Shown: positions 1-7,477 of the stretch, in pieces
Numbering within the stretch: the first letter of the stretch is position 1
How the letters are laid out: every line of letters starts with the position of its first letter
DNA from: Comamonadaceae bacterium
GTDB lineage: Bacteria; Pseudomonadota; Gammaproteobacteria; Burkholderiales; Burkholderiaceae_C
Direction of reading: 5' to 3'
NCBI GenBank assembly: GCA_947378785.1
Contig: CANCLK010000026.1
Coordinates: 1 to 38,740, forward strand
Length of the DNA stretch: 38,740 bases
Translations under genes and position numbers: made by a program
The notes under the pieces: generated by a model
What the model was told of the DNA's origin: nothing
Database searches by the model: none
Seen by the model: the letters and a program-made list of their open reading frames with translations, nothing else

Positions 1-49
1 CGACCAGCATCAGCATGGCTTCGCCGAAGGTAATGACGTCAGTGCGCAT
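1..49 (-). CDS. PfkB-family sugar-acid kinase (KDG kinase-like), N-terminal fragment
   Basis: Only the first 16 codons lie in the window; the gene runs off the left edge. They read [16 protein letters not shown]. This is the usual opening beta-strand and GE motif of PfkB/ribokinase-family kinases, especially 2-dehydro-3-deoxygluconokinases. Those enzymes phosphorylate KDG with ATP in the cytoplasm. The ATG lies inside the last codons of the upstream ABC ATPase gene (11-nt overlap), which implies cotranscription and probably translational coupling. The family assignment rests on 16 residues plus context. The substrate is an inference, and another PfkB sugar kinase is possible. Confidence 0.6.
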   Translation of the reverse strand, partial: MRTDVITFGEAMLMLV

Positions 50-830
50 GCTGCGAATTCAGAATTTGTCCCAAGAAATTTCGCGTCGTTTCGTGTTGTG
101 GGTTACTGAAGAACTGCTGCGGCGGCGCCTCTTCAATGATCTTGCCTTCAGCCATGAAGATCACGCGGTCGGCCACGCTGCGGGCAAAGCCCATTTCGTG
201 CGTGACGCAGAGCATGGTCATGCCCTCTTCTGCCAAGCTCACCATGGTGTCCAACACCTCTTTGACCATCTCTGGATCCAGCGCTGAGGTGGGTTCGTCA
301 AACAGCATGATCTTGGGCGTCATGCACAAGGCGCGCGCAATCGCTACGCGCTGCTGCTGACCGCCGGAGAGTTGGCTCGGGTATTTCTGAGCCTGCTCCG
401 GAATGCGCACGCGGGTCAGGTACTTCATGGCAATGGTCTCTGCCTCGTCACGGCTCAAGCCGCGTGAGCGCATCGGCGCCAGCATGCAGTTTTGCAAAAC
501 AGTCAGGTGCGGAAACAGGTTGAACTGCTGGAACACCATGCCGACTTCTTGCCTCACCGAATCTACGTTTTTACCGCCCGCTGTCAGGTCGATGCCATTG
601 ACCACAATGCGGCCGCTTTGCACTGTCTCCAGACGGTTGATGCACCGAATCAGCGTCGATTTGCCAGAGCCGGATGGGCCGCAGATCACAATGCGCTCTC
701 CCGCCCGCACGTTCAAGTTGATACCCGTCAGCACTTGAAACTTTCCGAACCATTTGTCCACCGCGTCCATGCGGATGATGGGTTCGGCATCTGACGGTGA
801 TGGCGAAAGAGACTGCGTTGTGTCTGTCAT
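39..830 (-). CDS. Polar amino acid-type ABC transporter ATP-binding protein
   Basis: This is a cytoplasmic ATPase of 263 residues, the full length for the GlnQ/HisP family, and it energises the two permeases encoded upstream. Walker A is GPSGSGKST (residues 51-59). The ABC signature LSGGQQQR starts at residue 154. Walker B with the catalytic glutamate is LFDEP (about 176-180), and the switch histidine follows in VTHEMGF. The gene begins 12 nt after the binding-protein stop codon. At its 3' end it overlaps the kinase start. The PAAT family normally imports amino acids, but here the operon context (LacI regulator, PfkB kinase) points to a sugar acid or related carboxylate. The function as ATPase is secure; the substrate is not. 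Confidence 0.93.
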   Translation of the reverse strand: MTDTTQSLSPSPSDAEPIIRMDAVDKWFGKFQVLTGINLNVRAGERIVICGPSGSGKSTLIRCINRLETVQSGRIVVNGIDLTAGGKNVDSVRQEVGMVFQQFNLFPHLTVLQNCMLAPMRSRGLSRDEAETIAMKYLTRVRIPEQAQKYPSQLSGGQQQRVAIARALCMTPKIMLFDEPTSALDPEMVKEVLDTMVSLAEEGMTMLCVTHEMGFARSVADRVIFMAEGKIIEEAPPQQFFSNPQHETTRNFLGQILNSQHAH

Positions 831-842
831 GAAAGCACCGGT

Positions 843-1649
843 TTATTGCATTTTTGGCAGGTCGGTTTCCAGCCATTTGCGGTAAAGCTTGTTGAGCTCA
901 CCATTGGCTGTGTTGCGGGCCACGAAATCGTCCACGGTTTTCAATAGCTCGGCCTGGCCCGGGCGCATGGCCACCGCCATGACTTGTTGGCGCAGCAAAA
1001 ATTTATTTTCGTAAGTGTTGGCGGGCGCACGCTTGTCGATCTGCGCGGCTACGGTGGTCGAGCAGCCAATCGCATCGACCTGACCCGACATCAGGGCTTG
1101 CATGGCAGACGCATCATCGTCAAAGCGACGTATCTCGGTGCCTTCAGGGGCGATAGCGGTCAAGGCGACGTCTTGCGTGCTGGCGCGCGCAACACCCACG
1201 CGTTTGCCCTTGAGATCAGCGGCCGCTTTGATAGACGCTTTTCTATCGCCATAAAGCACGATGCTGGCGGCGGCATAAGGTTTGGAGAACTGCACCTGTT
1301 TGGCGCGCTCAGGCGTGACCGCCAGCGAGGCGACCAGCAAATCAACCTTGTTGGTCAACAGGAAGGGAATACGGTTGGGGCCTGTCACGGGAACCAGATT
1401 GATTTTCACGCCGAGATCTTTCGCCATCAGGCGCGCCACGTCAGCGTCGTAGCCGTCGGGTTGGTTGCTGCTGTTCATGGTGCCGTAAGGTGGAAAATCC
1501 ACCAACATGCCAATCGTCAGTTCGCCTTTTTTCTTGATGTCAGCGACGGTCTGCGCGCTGGCCGCCGGGACCCATGCGGACAGAGTAGCGGTGAGGCCCA
1601 GCGCCAAGGCGGTGCCCGTGAAAAGACGGCGTTGCATAAGCTTGATCAT
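843..1649 (-). CDS. Periplasmic solute-binding protein of a PAAT-type ABC transporter (SBP_bac_3)
   Basis: I choose the ATG at 1649 because a GGAGA ribosome site lies just upstream. It also gives a clean Sec signal peptide (MIKLMQRR, hydrophobic core, cleavage near ASAQT). Starts further upstream add unlikely sequence. The 268-residue protein has the family 3 binding fold: ELTIGMLVDFPPYGT near the mature N-terminus, PDGYDADVARLMAK, and LAVTPERAKQVQFS. The Arg of the TPER motif is at the position that binds the ligand alpha-carboxylate in HisJ/LAO-type proteins. The ligand therefore probably carries a carboxylate. The gene lies between the permeases (55-nt gap) and the ATPase (12 nt). Confidence 0.9.
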   Translation of the reverse strand: MIKLMQRRLFTGTALALGLTATLSAWVPAASAQTVADIKKKGELTIGMLVDFPPYGTMNSSNQPDGYDADVARLMAKDLGVKINLVPVTGPNRIPFLLTNKVDLLVASLAVTPERAKQVQFSKPYAAASIVLYGDRKASIKAAADLKGKRVGVARASTQDVALTAIAPEGTEIRRFDDDASAMQALMSGQVDAIGCSTTVAAQIDKRAPANTYENKFLLRQQVMAVAMRPGQAELLKTVDDFVARNTANGELNKLYRKWLETDLPKMQ

Positions 1650-1704
1650 GGTGAAGTCTCCGGTTGTGGTGGTCAAAAATAACGGGGTGAAAAATAGAGG
1701 GAGT

Positions 1705-2358
1705 TCAACGAACCAGCGCGGCCGCTTGCCGGCGTTCGATGCGGGCGGCCAGCAAAGACAAAGGCCAACACAGCACAAAATAAATGGCCGCCACCACGCT
1801 GAACACGATCAGCGGCTGGAATGTGGCGTTGTTGATGATCTGGCCTGAGCGGGTGACTTCTACGAAGCCAATAATGGCCGCCAGCGACGTGCCCTTGATG
1901 ATCTGCACCATGTAACCGACCGTGGGGGCCAGCGCAATTTTGAAAGCTTGTGGCAAGACCACATCGCGCATGCGCGACAAGTACGGCAGGCTAAGTGCCT
2001 GTGCCGCCTCCCATTGGCCGCCTGGAATCGCTTGAATACAGCCACGCCAGATCTCGCCCAAAAAAGCGCTGCTGTTGAGAATCAAGGCCGCACCCGCAGC
2101 CACCCAAGGGTTGATTTCAATCCCCAAGATCGGTGCACCGAAGAACACCAGAAAGAGTTGCAGCAGCAAAGGTGTGCCCTGAAAAATTTGGATAAAGGCG
2201 CCCGACAACAGACGCGCTACGGCGCTATGTGAGGTGCGGCTGAGCGCAATGATCAAGCCGCCCATGGCGCCACCGATGAAGGCCATCATCGACAAGGCCA
2301 CCGTCCACTTGGCAGCCTCAAGAATGAACAAAAATTCAGAAAAGCCAAAAGTACGCAT
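1705..2358 (-). CDS. ABC transporter permease, HisM/GlnP type
   Basis: This is an inner-membrane permease of 217 residues with several hydrophobic segments. It has the amino-acid-transporter signature GTPLLLQLFLVFFGAP near residues 80-95. The EAA-loop region is GGQWEAAQALSLPYLSRMRDVVLPQAFKIALAP (about 130-162), which docks the ATPase. It probably pairs with the neighbouring permease as a heterodimer. Its ATG overlaps the stop codon of the upstream permease by one base (TGATG), so the two are translationally coupled. Substrate not determined from the sequence. Confidence 0.92.
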   Translation of the reverse strand: MRTFGFSEFLFILEAAKWTVALSMMAFIGGAMGGLIIALSRTSHSAVARLLSGAFIQIFQGTPLLLQLFLVFFGAPILGIEINPWVAAGAALILNSSAFLGEIWRGCIQAIPGGQWEAAQALSLPYLSRMRDVVLPQAFKIALAPTVGYMVQIIKGTSLAAIIGFVEVTRSGQIINNATFQPLIVFSVVAAIYFVLCWPLSLLAARIERRQAAALVR

Positions 2359-3029
2359 CAGCGACCTGCCGGGTAGTTAAGGGCCATCCGATAAATCGCC
2401 CGGAACAGTGCAGAAAACGACATCGCCAGCAGCAGGTAAATCCCCGCCACGACGATATAAATCTCAAAACTGCGAAAGGTCTGCGACTGCAAGTTAGCGG
2501 CGACGGAGGTCAAGTCGTCCGCCGAAATAGCCGACACCACGGCCGAACTCAACATCAGCAAAATGAACTGACTGGTCAGCGCGGGGTACACCGTGCGCAG
2601 CGCCGGCTTCAAAATCACAAAGCGAAAAATCTCATGCCGTTTGAGGTTGAGCGCCAAGCCGGCCTCGATCTGCCCTTTCGGAACGGACTCGATGCCGGCG
2701 CGGATGATTTCGGTGGCATACGCCCCCAAGTTCACCACCATGGCAACCAGCGCAGCGGTGTAGGCCGACCAGCGCAGACCCAACGCCGGCAGCGCAAAAA
2801 AGAAGAAGAACAGCTGTACCAAAAATGGCGTGTTGCGAATCAACTCGATGTAGGCGTTGATCAGCCAGACCACAGGTCGCGGCCCGGCGGTCTTGCCCCA
2901 GGCGCAGACGATCGCCACCATCAGCCCCAACACCATCGACAGCAAGGACAGTTCGATGGTGTTGAGCGTGCCCTTCAGCAGTTGCGGCCAAGCGGCAAAG
3001 ACAGCCTCAAATTGAAATGAATAATTCAT
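2358..3029 (-). CDS. ABC transporter permease, HisQ/GltK type (first gene of importer operon)
   Basis: This is the partner permease, 223 residues. It has the family signature RNTPFLVQLFFFFFALP near residues 65-80 and the EAA loop beginning VPKGQIEAGLALNLKRHEIFR near residue 136. It is the first gene of the operon permease-permease-SBP-ATPase-kinase. A consensus -10 (TATAAT on the minus strand, 3092-3087) and a LacI-type palindrome (3068-3083) lie upstream. This suggests that the LacI-family regulator encoded at 3139-4212 represses the whole importer. The ribosome-binding site is weak. A 13-bp palindrome spans the start codon but is probably fortuitous. Confidence 0.92.
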   Translation of the reverse strand: MNYSFQFEAVFAAWPQLLKGTLNTIELSLLSMVLGLMVAIVCAWGKTAGPRPVVWLINAYIELIRNTPFLVQLFFFFFALPALGLRWSAYTAALVAMVVNLGAYATEIIRAGIESVPKGQIEAGLALNLKRHEIFRFVILKPALRTVYPALTSQFILLMLSSAVVSAISADDLTSVAANLQSQTFRSFEIYIVVAGIYLLLAMSFSALFRAIYRMALNYPAGR

Positions 3030-3067
3030 GAACGCCTATATTCTGGAGACAAGCCCCGAGAACAATC

Positions 3068-3083
3068 CTGAAACCGATTTCAG
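3068..3083. promoter_or_regulatory. LacI-family operator upstream of the ABC importer operon
   Basis: The site CTGAAACCGATTTCAG is a near-perfect 16-bp inverted repeat with a central CG, the usual architecture of LacI/GalR operators. It sits directly downstream of the -10 element, over the expected transcription start, which would block initiation. A close copy (CTGAAATCAATTTCAG) lies upstream of the adjacent LacI-family gene. Two matching palindromes flanking one regulator make this a strong candidate for its binding site. Confidence 0.75.
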
Positions 3084-3086
3084 AAA

Positions 3087-3092
3087 ATTATA
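3087..3092 (-). promoter_or_regulatory. -10 element of the importer operon
   Basis: The minus strand reads TATAAT exactly. The best -35 candidate is TTACGA with an 18-bp spacer, only three of six matches, so the promoter probably depends on its -10 or on an activator. The operator lies immediately downstream, between this element and the first permease gene. Confidence 0.5.
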
Positions 3093-3138
3093 GAAGTATC
3101 CGCATCAGCTTCGTAATTATGGAAAACCCCAGTACCCA

Positions 3139-4212
3139 CTAAGTGACACCATGGACAGATGAACCACGGGGAACCAAGCGTCCAGACAACAATATTTGTC
3201 GCGGTGGCGGTGCCGCACCCTTCAACCGCTCAATCAAACAGCCCGCCGCAATGCGGCCTAGCTCATCGGTTGGCTGCTCGATGGTACTCAGTCCCGGCCC
3301 GATATAGGGCGACCACTCGGTATCGTCAAAACCCACCAAACCGACATCACTGCCAAACTGCCAGCCGAGGCGCGCCATGGCAGCCGCCACGCGCAAGGTC
3401 ACCACAGCGTTGCTGGAAACCACGCCGGCCAAGCGCTTACCCGCACGCTGGCGCAGTTCGCGCAAGACATCGTCCAACGCTTGCGGATCCTCTGCTGTGC
3501 TTTCAAAGGTGCGGCCTTGGAGGTCCGCCACGTTAGACACCGAATCGCTGATGAAACTCCGAAAAGCTGCTTCACGCTCTTCACGCGAACTCACATTTTT
3601 GATTGGCTCCGAGATAAAAAGTAACTCACGGTAGCCGCCCTCCACCAAGTGATTGGCAGCCAATCTCACAGCGCCCGCATTGTCCAGTGACACAAAATCC
3701 GCCTGCATCCCGCGGTGACGACGATCCACCAGCACGACCGGTTTGCCATGTAAAGCAGCTTGAACCGCTGCTTTGGCATCACGACCCAACGTGTTCAGAA
3801 TGAATCCGTCCACTTGATAGGCGGAGAGCGCCGAAATGGCCTCGCTTTCGCGCCGACTGTCATTGCCCAGATTGAACAGCATCAGCAGATAGCCGGCCTC
3901 TTGGCAGGCCTTTTCAGCGCCGCGCAGCACCGCCACCGAAAACGGATTGGTCACATCCGCCACCACCAAGCCGATCAGTCGCGATCGACCACGCTTCAAA
4001 GCCTGCGCCATTGGACTGGGGCTGTAGGACAAGGCGGCAATAGCCACTTCCACGCGCAGGGCAATGTCCTTAGTGAGCAGCTTTTCCCTGTGATTCAAAA
4101 ATCTAGAAACCGTCGCCTTAGAGACCCCCGCCTCGCGCGCCACGTCAGCGATGGTCGCGCGTGGTGCGGTTTGTTGGAGCGTCATGAAAGGTGAAGGTGT
4201 TGGGCTGGACAT
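3139..4212 (-). CDS. LacI-family transcriptional regulator
   Basis: The N-terminal helix-turn-helix is TIADVAREAGVSKATVSRFLN (residues 20-40), the LacI-family signature. A hinge (SPSPMAQALKRGRSRLIGLV) and a periplasmic-binding-like effector domain follow, ending near GRLVPRGSS. With the ATG at 4212 the protein has 357 residues, normal for the family. A GTG at 4269 would place the upstream palindrome inside the gene, and an ATG at 4185 is also possible; no start has a good ribosome site. The gene lies upstream of, and on the same strand as, the ABC importer. It probably senses the imported compound or its metabolite. Autoregulation is likely from the operator at 4241-4256. Confidence 0.9.
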   Translation of the reverse strand: MSSPTPSPFMTLQQTAPRATIADVAREAGVSKATVSRFLNHREKLLTKDIALRVEVAIAALSYSPSPMAQALKRGRSRLIGLVVADVTNPFSVAVLRGAEKACQEAGYLLMLFNLGNDSRRESEAISALSAYQVDGFILNTLGRDAKAAVQAALHGKPVVLVDRRHRGMQADFVSLDNAGAVRLAANHLVEGGYRELLFISEPIKNVSSREEREAAFRSFISDSVSNVADLQGRTFESTAEDPQALDDVLRELRQRAGKRLAGVVSSNAVVTLRVAAAMARLGWQFGSDVGLVGFDDTEWSPYIGPGLSTIEQPTDELGRIAAGCLIERLKGAAPPPRQILLSGRLVPRGSSVHGVT

Positions 4213-4240
4213 CGGCAAAAAGGCCGTGTTTCTCGAAATT

Positions 4241-4256
4241 CTGAAATCAATTTCAG
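4241..4256. promoter_or_regulatory. LacI-family operator upstream of the regulator gene
   Basis: CTGAAATCAATTTCAG is an inverted repeat with perfect 7-bp arms around a CA centre. It matches the operator at 3068-3083 in both half-sites. Its place 29 bp before the chosen start codon suggests autoregulation. Confidence 0.7.
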
Positions 4257-4326
4257 CGAATGGTAGCACCGCCCAGTTGCTCAGACAAACCCGGCCGGAG
4301 GCTCTTTCCTAACCAGGGGCGTGCGA

Positions 4327-5352
4327 CTAACTCGCGTCAACTGATATTTTTCTATCCTTGACCACTTTTGACCATCGCGTGATGTCTTCTCTGATGTACG
4401 AGGTGAACTGCGGTGATGTCATGGGCATCACTGCCAACGCTTCGGCTTCAAATTTTGCAATCACTTCGGGTTCGAGTAACACACGGTTGAGCTGCGAGTT
4501 CAGCAGTTTGGTAATGTCTTCAGGCAAACGAGCCGGTCCAGACAAACCGTACCACTGCAAACTGGAAAACTCTTTAAGTCCTATTTCCGCGAAAGTGGGT
4601 ACGTTTGGCAACAAGGGGTGACGCGTTGCGGAGGTCACCGCCAAGGCTTTGAGCTTGGGGGACTTAAGGTGCTGCAACACGGCTGTTAAGCCAGGGAACA
4701 ACACGTCGGTTCGGCCCGCCATGAAGTCAACCATTGCGGGACCAATGCCGCGATAGGGAACATGGGTCAGTTCAATACCGGTGACCAGTTTGAACTGTTC
4801 CATCACCAAGTGAGATGACGTCCCCGGACCGGCGGAACCATAGGCAGCATCGCCGGCTTTTTTCTTCAGGCTACTGATCAACTCATCCACAGTGTTGACA
4901 TGGGCCAGACCGGGCCCAGCAACAAGCACATTAGGCGAGCCCCCGACCATGCCGATATGGGTAAAGTCTTTCAACGGGTCGTAGGGAAGTTTTCGGACGG
5001 CAGGATTCGTGCCGTGGGTACTGATGTTCACGATCATGAATGTTTGACCATCAGCGACTGCGCGGGCCGTGGTGATGCAGGCTATGGTGCCGCCACCGCC
5101 GCCGATGTTTTCAACCACCCACGGCGTGCCCATTGCACGCGATAGACGATCGGCTGTGGTGCGTGCCACCAAATCCAAGCCACCGCCAGGTTGCGCAGGA
5201 ACAATCAGCTTGATGGGCTTGGTACTGGGCCAAGTTGCGGCGGCGTTAGCTCCCGCCGGCACGAGCCACATGCTGACTCCTCCAACAAGAAGCTGCCAAC
5301 CCCTAGACATACATTTTCGGCGGGACGCATCCAGCATCGTGTTGGTGGGCAT
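4327..5352 (-). CDS. Bug/TctC-family periplasmic solute receptor (first of four)
   Basis: This is a tripartite tricarboxylate transporter receptor of 341 residues. After a long n-region and signal peptide (cleavage near GANAAA) come the family landmarks: KPIKLIVPAQPGGGLDLVAR, VVENIGGGGG, AYGSAGPGTSSHL, HVPYRG and LKALAVTSATRHPLLPNVPTFAE. Such proteins bind carboxylated solutes in the periplasm. Internal starts at 5337 or 5310 would give a shorter signal peptide. The gene follows the VOC gene by 15 nt and shares its promoter. No TctA or TctB membrane component is encoded in the window, so it must use one encoded elsewhere or act only as a sensor. Confidence 0.92.
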   Translation of the reverse strand: MPTNTMLDASRRKCMSRGWQLLVGGVSMWLVPAGANAAATWPSTKPIKLIVPAQPGGGLDLVARTTADRLSRAMGTPWVVENIGGGGGTIACITTARAVADGQTFMIVNISTHGTNPAVRKLPYDPLKDFTHIGMVGGSPNVLVAGPGLAHVNTVDELISSLKKKAGDAAYGSAGPGTSSHLVMEQFKLVTGIELTHVPYRGIGPAMVDFMAGRTDVLFPGLTAVLQHLKSPKLKALAVTSATRHPLLPNVPTFAEIGLKEFSSLQWYGLSGPARLPEDITKLLNSQLNRVLLEPEVIAKFEAEALAVMPMTSPQFTSYIREDITRWSKVVKDRKISVDAS

Positions 5353-5367
5353 GTCAGCGTCTCAGAA

Positions 5368-5799
5368 TCAGGCCAACACTTCGCCATGAACACCTGCAGC
5401 CAAAGTTTTAGCTTCCCAGCGCTCCATCGGAACGACTTCGGAAACCGGACCACCAGGCGGACGGAACTTGACTGGCAAATGGCCAGGCGCCGTCAAGATT
5501 TCACCGCCGCTGGCTTTGATCTGCTCAATAAAGGCTGGCAAGTCTGGGACTTCCATGCCGATATGGTGAATGCAGGGTGCAGGTCCAGCGAAATCGGCCT
5601 CGTCAGCATCGGCAGACTCATAGTGAATCAGCGTCAAATCCATGTACCCATCTGTCAGATGCCGTGAAATATGGTCCCCAACTTTTCCTTTACGGCGCAC
5701 GGTGTTGACATGCTTGTAGCCGAAAACAGTTTCGTAAAAAAGACTGGTTTTTTCAACGTCGTTGACGCGAAGCGCAATGTGCTTGATGAAGTTAGCCAT
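5368..5799 (-). CDS. VOC (glyoxalase/dioxygenase fold) family protein
   Basis: This 143-residue cytoplasmic protein of vicinal-oxygen-chelate type opens with NFIKHIALRVNDVEKTSLFYE. A second beta-alpha module around residues 77-97 is CIHHIGMEVPDLPAFIEQIK. His7, His78 and late acidic residues are plausible metal ligands. The family includes glyoxalases, extradiol dioxygenases and epimerases; which reaction applies here cannot be read off. An AGGA ribosome site precedes the ATG. It is the first gene of a two-gene operon with the Bug receptor downstream. A strong sigma-70 promoter with an overlapping palindrome lies upstream. Confidence 0.85.
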   Translation of the reverse strand: MANFIKHIALRVNDVEKTSLFYETVFGYKHVNTVRRKGKVGDHISRHLTDGYMDLTLIHYESADADEADFAGPAPCIHHIGMEVPDLPAFIEQIKASGGEILTAPGHLPVKFRPPGGPVSEVVPMERWEAKTLAAGVHGEVLA

Positions 5800-5839
5800 A
5801 GAAATCCTATTGGTTGAAAATCAGAGCCACCTCTGATTG

Positions 5840-5873
5840 ATATGTATCATACATATGATTGAAGGCGTGTCAA
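5840..5873 (-). promoter_or_regulatory. Sigma-70 promoter of the VOC-Bug operon with overlapping operator palindrome
   Basis: On the minus strand a perfect -35 TTGACA (5873-5868) is followed after 16 bp by TATGAT (5851-5846). The -10 hexamer lies in the middle of ATATGTATCATACATAT (5840-5856), a perfect inverted repeat with 8-bp arms around one central base. It contains GT-N5-AC, a common GntR-family operator pattern. The divergent HutC-type regulator at 5923 is the most likely ligand and would act by occluding the promoter. Confidence 0.75.
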
Positions 5874-5922
5874 GAATGAACGCTAATTTTTAGTCTTTAA
5901 AATTGCGCCATGCAGAAACACC

Positions 5923-6660
5923 ATGACAAGCTTTAAACCGCAAGAACAGCCTCTTTACGATGTTGTCCGTAGACGCATCCTGGAGAAATTGCAAACAGGC
6001 GAATGGGCGGCTGGCGGTCGTATCCCCACAGAAAAGGAACTGGGTTCACTTTTTTCTGTGAGCGTTGGAACCGTGAGGAAAGCCGTGGAGGACTTGGTTT
6101 CCGAGCGGGTGTTGCTTCGTCGCGCGGGGATTGGAACAACCGTTGGTATCCATACCGACGCGCATGTTTTTGACGCGTACTTTAACTTTGTGAATGCCGC
6201 TGGGCTTCGTGTCACACCGACCTCACGCTTACTCAACTTCAAAGAGATCGGGGCTGACGATTCCTTAGCCCAGAAGCTCAACCTGGCCAAGGGTAAAACT
6301 CTGATCAGATTTGACAACTTGCGCTTGTGTGACGGCGCACCCGCCATGCTGGACCGAATCTGGGTCGCCCGAGACCGGTTCCAGGGCTTGGATAAAGACA
6401 GTTTTCTGAACAGGCCCGGCTCCATCTATGGCTTGTACCAGGCTGGCTTCAATACCACGGTGGTCCGCATCCGCGAACAAGTCGGCGCATCATTACCCCC
6501 CGCTTTTGTGGTCACGGCTTTGAAGTTTTCTGCGAGCATGCCCGTGCTAAAAATTGAACGCACAGCGTTCACTTTCGGAGATGAAGTGGTGGAATATAGG
6601 GAACGCTATGTCAACAGCACGCTTTGCAAATATCAAAACGAAACCGGTTTGAAAGCCTAG
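5923..6660 (+). CDS. GntR-family regulator, HutC subfamily (UTRA domain)
   Basis: This cytoplasmic repressor-type regulator has 245 residues. The winged helix-turn-helix runs from about residue 9 to 75, with IPTEKELGSLFSVSVGTVRK as the recognition region. A UTRA effector domain follows (roughly 90-235), including RFDNLRLCDGAPAMLDRIWV and the terminal EVVEYRERYVNS segment. The gene is divergent from the VOC-Bug operon. The shared 123-bp gap holds the palindrome over that operon's -10 box. This suggests repression of the operon, relieved by a small carboxylate or sugar ligand. There is no clear ribosome site before the ATG. Confidence 0.9.
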   Translation: MTSFKPQEQPLYDVVRRRILEKLQTGEWAAGGRIPTEKELGSLFSVSVGTVRKAVEDLVSERVLLRRAGIGTTVGIHTDAHVFDAYFNFVNAAGLRVTPTSRLLNFKEIGADDSLAQKLNLAKGKTLIRFDNLRLCDGAPAMLDRIWVARDRFQGLDKDSFLNRPGSIYGLYQAGFNTTVVRIREQVGASLPPAFVVTALKFSASMPVLKIERTAFTFGDEVVEYRERYVNSTLCKYQNETGLKA

Positions 6661-6671
6661 CTTTGAGTCGG

Positions 6672-7406
6672 CTAAGAACGCATGTGCTGCATGCGTTCAC
6701 TGGCCCGTTCTATGAGCCTCTCAACGGCGCTTTTCGCTGCACTGGGATCATGATTTTCGATGGCAATAAGAAGCGCTTGATGCAAGATCAAGGCATGTTC
6801 GCGATCTGCATCTCGACCAGGTGTGCTCGAAGCCTTAAAGCTCACCTTCAACACTTCGGAAATAGGCGCTTGTAACTGCCTGATGAACCGATTTTTGCAG
6901 GAACTCAGCACCGCACCATGAAAGCGCAAATCTGCCTCTAGGTAGTCCGCATGGGTTTCGGCCTGAACCATATCGACGTATGCCTGCTGGATTTTCTCTA
7001 TCTGCTCCGGCGTTGCCTGTGTGGCGGCAATGCCGGCGGCGACGGGCTCAATCATGTTGCGCAGTTCAACAAGATCCTTAGTGAACTCTTCGTCGAAGGC
7101 GTATTGCACATGCCATTGCAAAACGTTGGGATCAAATAAATTCCAAGACTCGCGCGGCAGCACGTGGGTGCCCGTCTTCGGCAATATCACCACCATCCCC
7201 ATAGAAGCGAGAACTTTCATGGCCTCGCGTAGCGCGAGTCGGCCGACGCCTAGGCTTTCAGCCAGGATCGACTCGGTGGGTATCTGACTGCCAACCGGAA
7301 ACACACCCGTCACGATCTCACGCCCAAGAGTTTCAACAATTTGGTAATGAATGCTTTTTGGACGATTTTTGGCTGGACGTTTATTCATAACACGTTGATT
7401 TGTCAT
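6672..7406 (-). CDS. GntR-family regulator, FadR subfamily (FCD domain)
   Basis: A GntR winged helix-turn-helix comes first (IPTESILAESLGVGRLALREAMKVL, about residues 42-66 from this start). An all-helical FCD domain follows. It includes RNMIEPVAAGIAA, DLRFHGAVLSSCKNRF and HALILHQALLIAIENHD, which supply the Asp and His residues that commonly bind a metal in these domains. The length of 244 residues is typical. The start is uncertain: TTG at 7418, ATG at 7406 and ATG at 7388 are in frame and none has a good ribosome site. The gene is divergent from the Bug-dehydratase-lyase operon and probably represses it. FCD regulators of sugar-acid pathways (UxuR, DgoR types) are the nearest functional comparison. 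Confidence 0.88.
   Translation of the reverse strand: MTNQRVMNKRPAKNRPKSIHYQIVETLGREIVTGVFPVGSQIPTESILAESLGVGRLALREAMKVLASMGMVVILPKTGTHVLPRESWNLFDPNVLQWHVQYAFDEEFTKDLVELRNMIEPVAAGIAATQATPEQIEKIQQAYVDMVQAETHADYLEADLRFHGAVLSSCKNRFIRQLQAPISEVLKVSFKASSTPGRDADREHALILHQALLIAIENHDPSAAKSAVERLIERASERMQHMRS
6676..6698. terminator. Hairpin at the convergent ends of the two GntR-type genes
   Basis: GAACGCATG and CATGCGTTC form a perfect 9-bp stem with a 5-nt loop. The hairpin lies within the last codons of the minus-strand regulator, just beyond the stop of the plus-strand one. There is no U-tract on either side, so it may be a weak or Rho-assisted bidirectional terminator, or only a coding coincidence. 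Confidence 0.35.
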
Positions 7407-7412
7407 TATTTT

Positions 7413-7441
7413 TTGCAATCATCATATGATAAGTTTAGAAT
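7413..7441 (+). promoter_or_regulatory. Promoter of the Bug-dehydratase-lyase operon with operator in the spacer
   Basis: TTGCAA (7413-7418) and TAGAAT (7436-7441) are separated by exactly 17 bp and each match four or more consensus positions. Between them lies ATCATATGAT (7421-7430), a perfect 10-bp palindrome. A regulator bound there would block RNA polymerase. The divergent FadR-type GntR gene is the obvious candidate. Confidence 0.6.
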
Positions 7442-7477
7442 AAAAAATTAAAACCAAAAACTCTGAAGGAGATCTTC

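Noticed and set aside
984..1682. Open frame of 232 codons on the plus strand opposite the binding-protein gene
   Set aside because: It is antisense to a well-supported SBP gene and has the low-information composition of a shadow frame.
3017..3029. 13-bp palindrome ATGAATAATTCAT over the first codons of the importer permease
   Set aside because: It is short, AT-rich and coding, and the better-matched LacI-type operator lies upstream, so chance is the simpler explanation.
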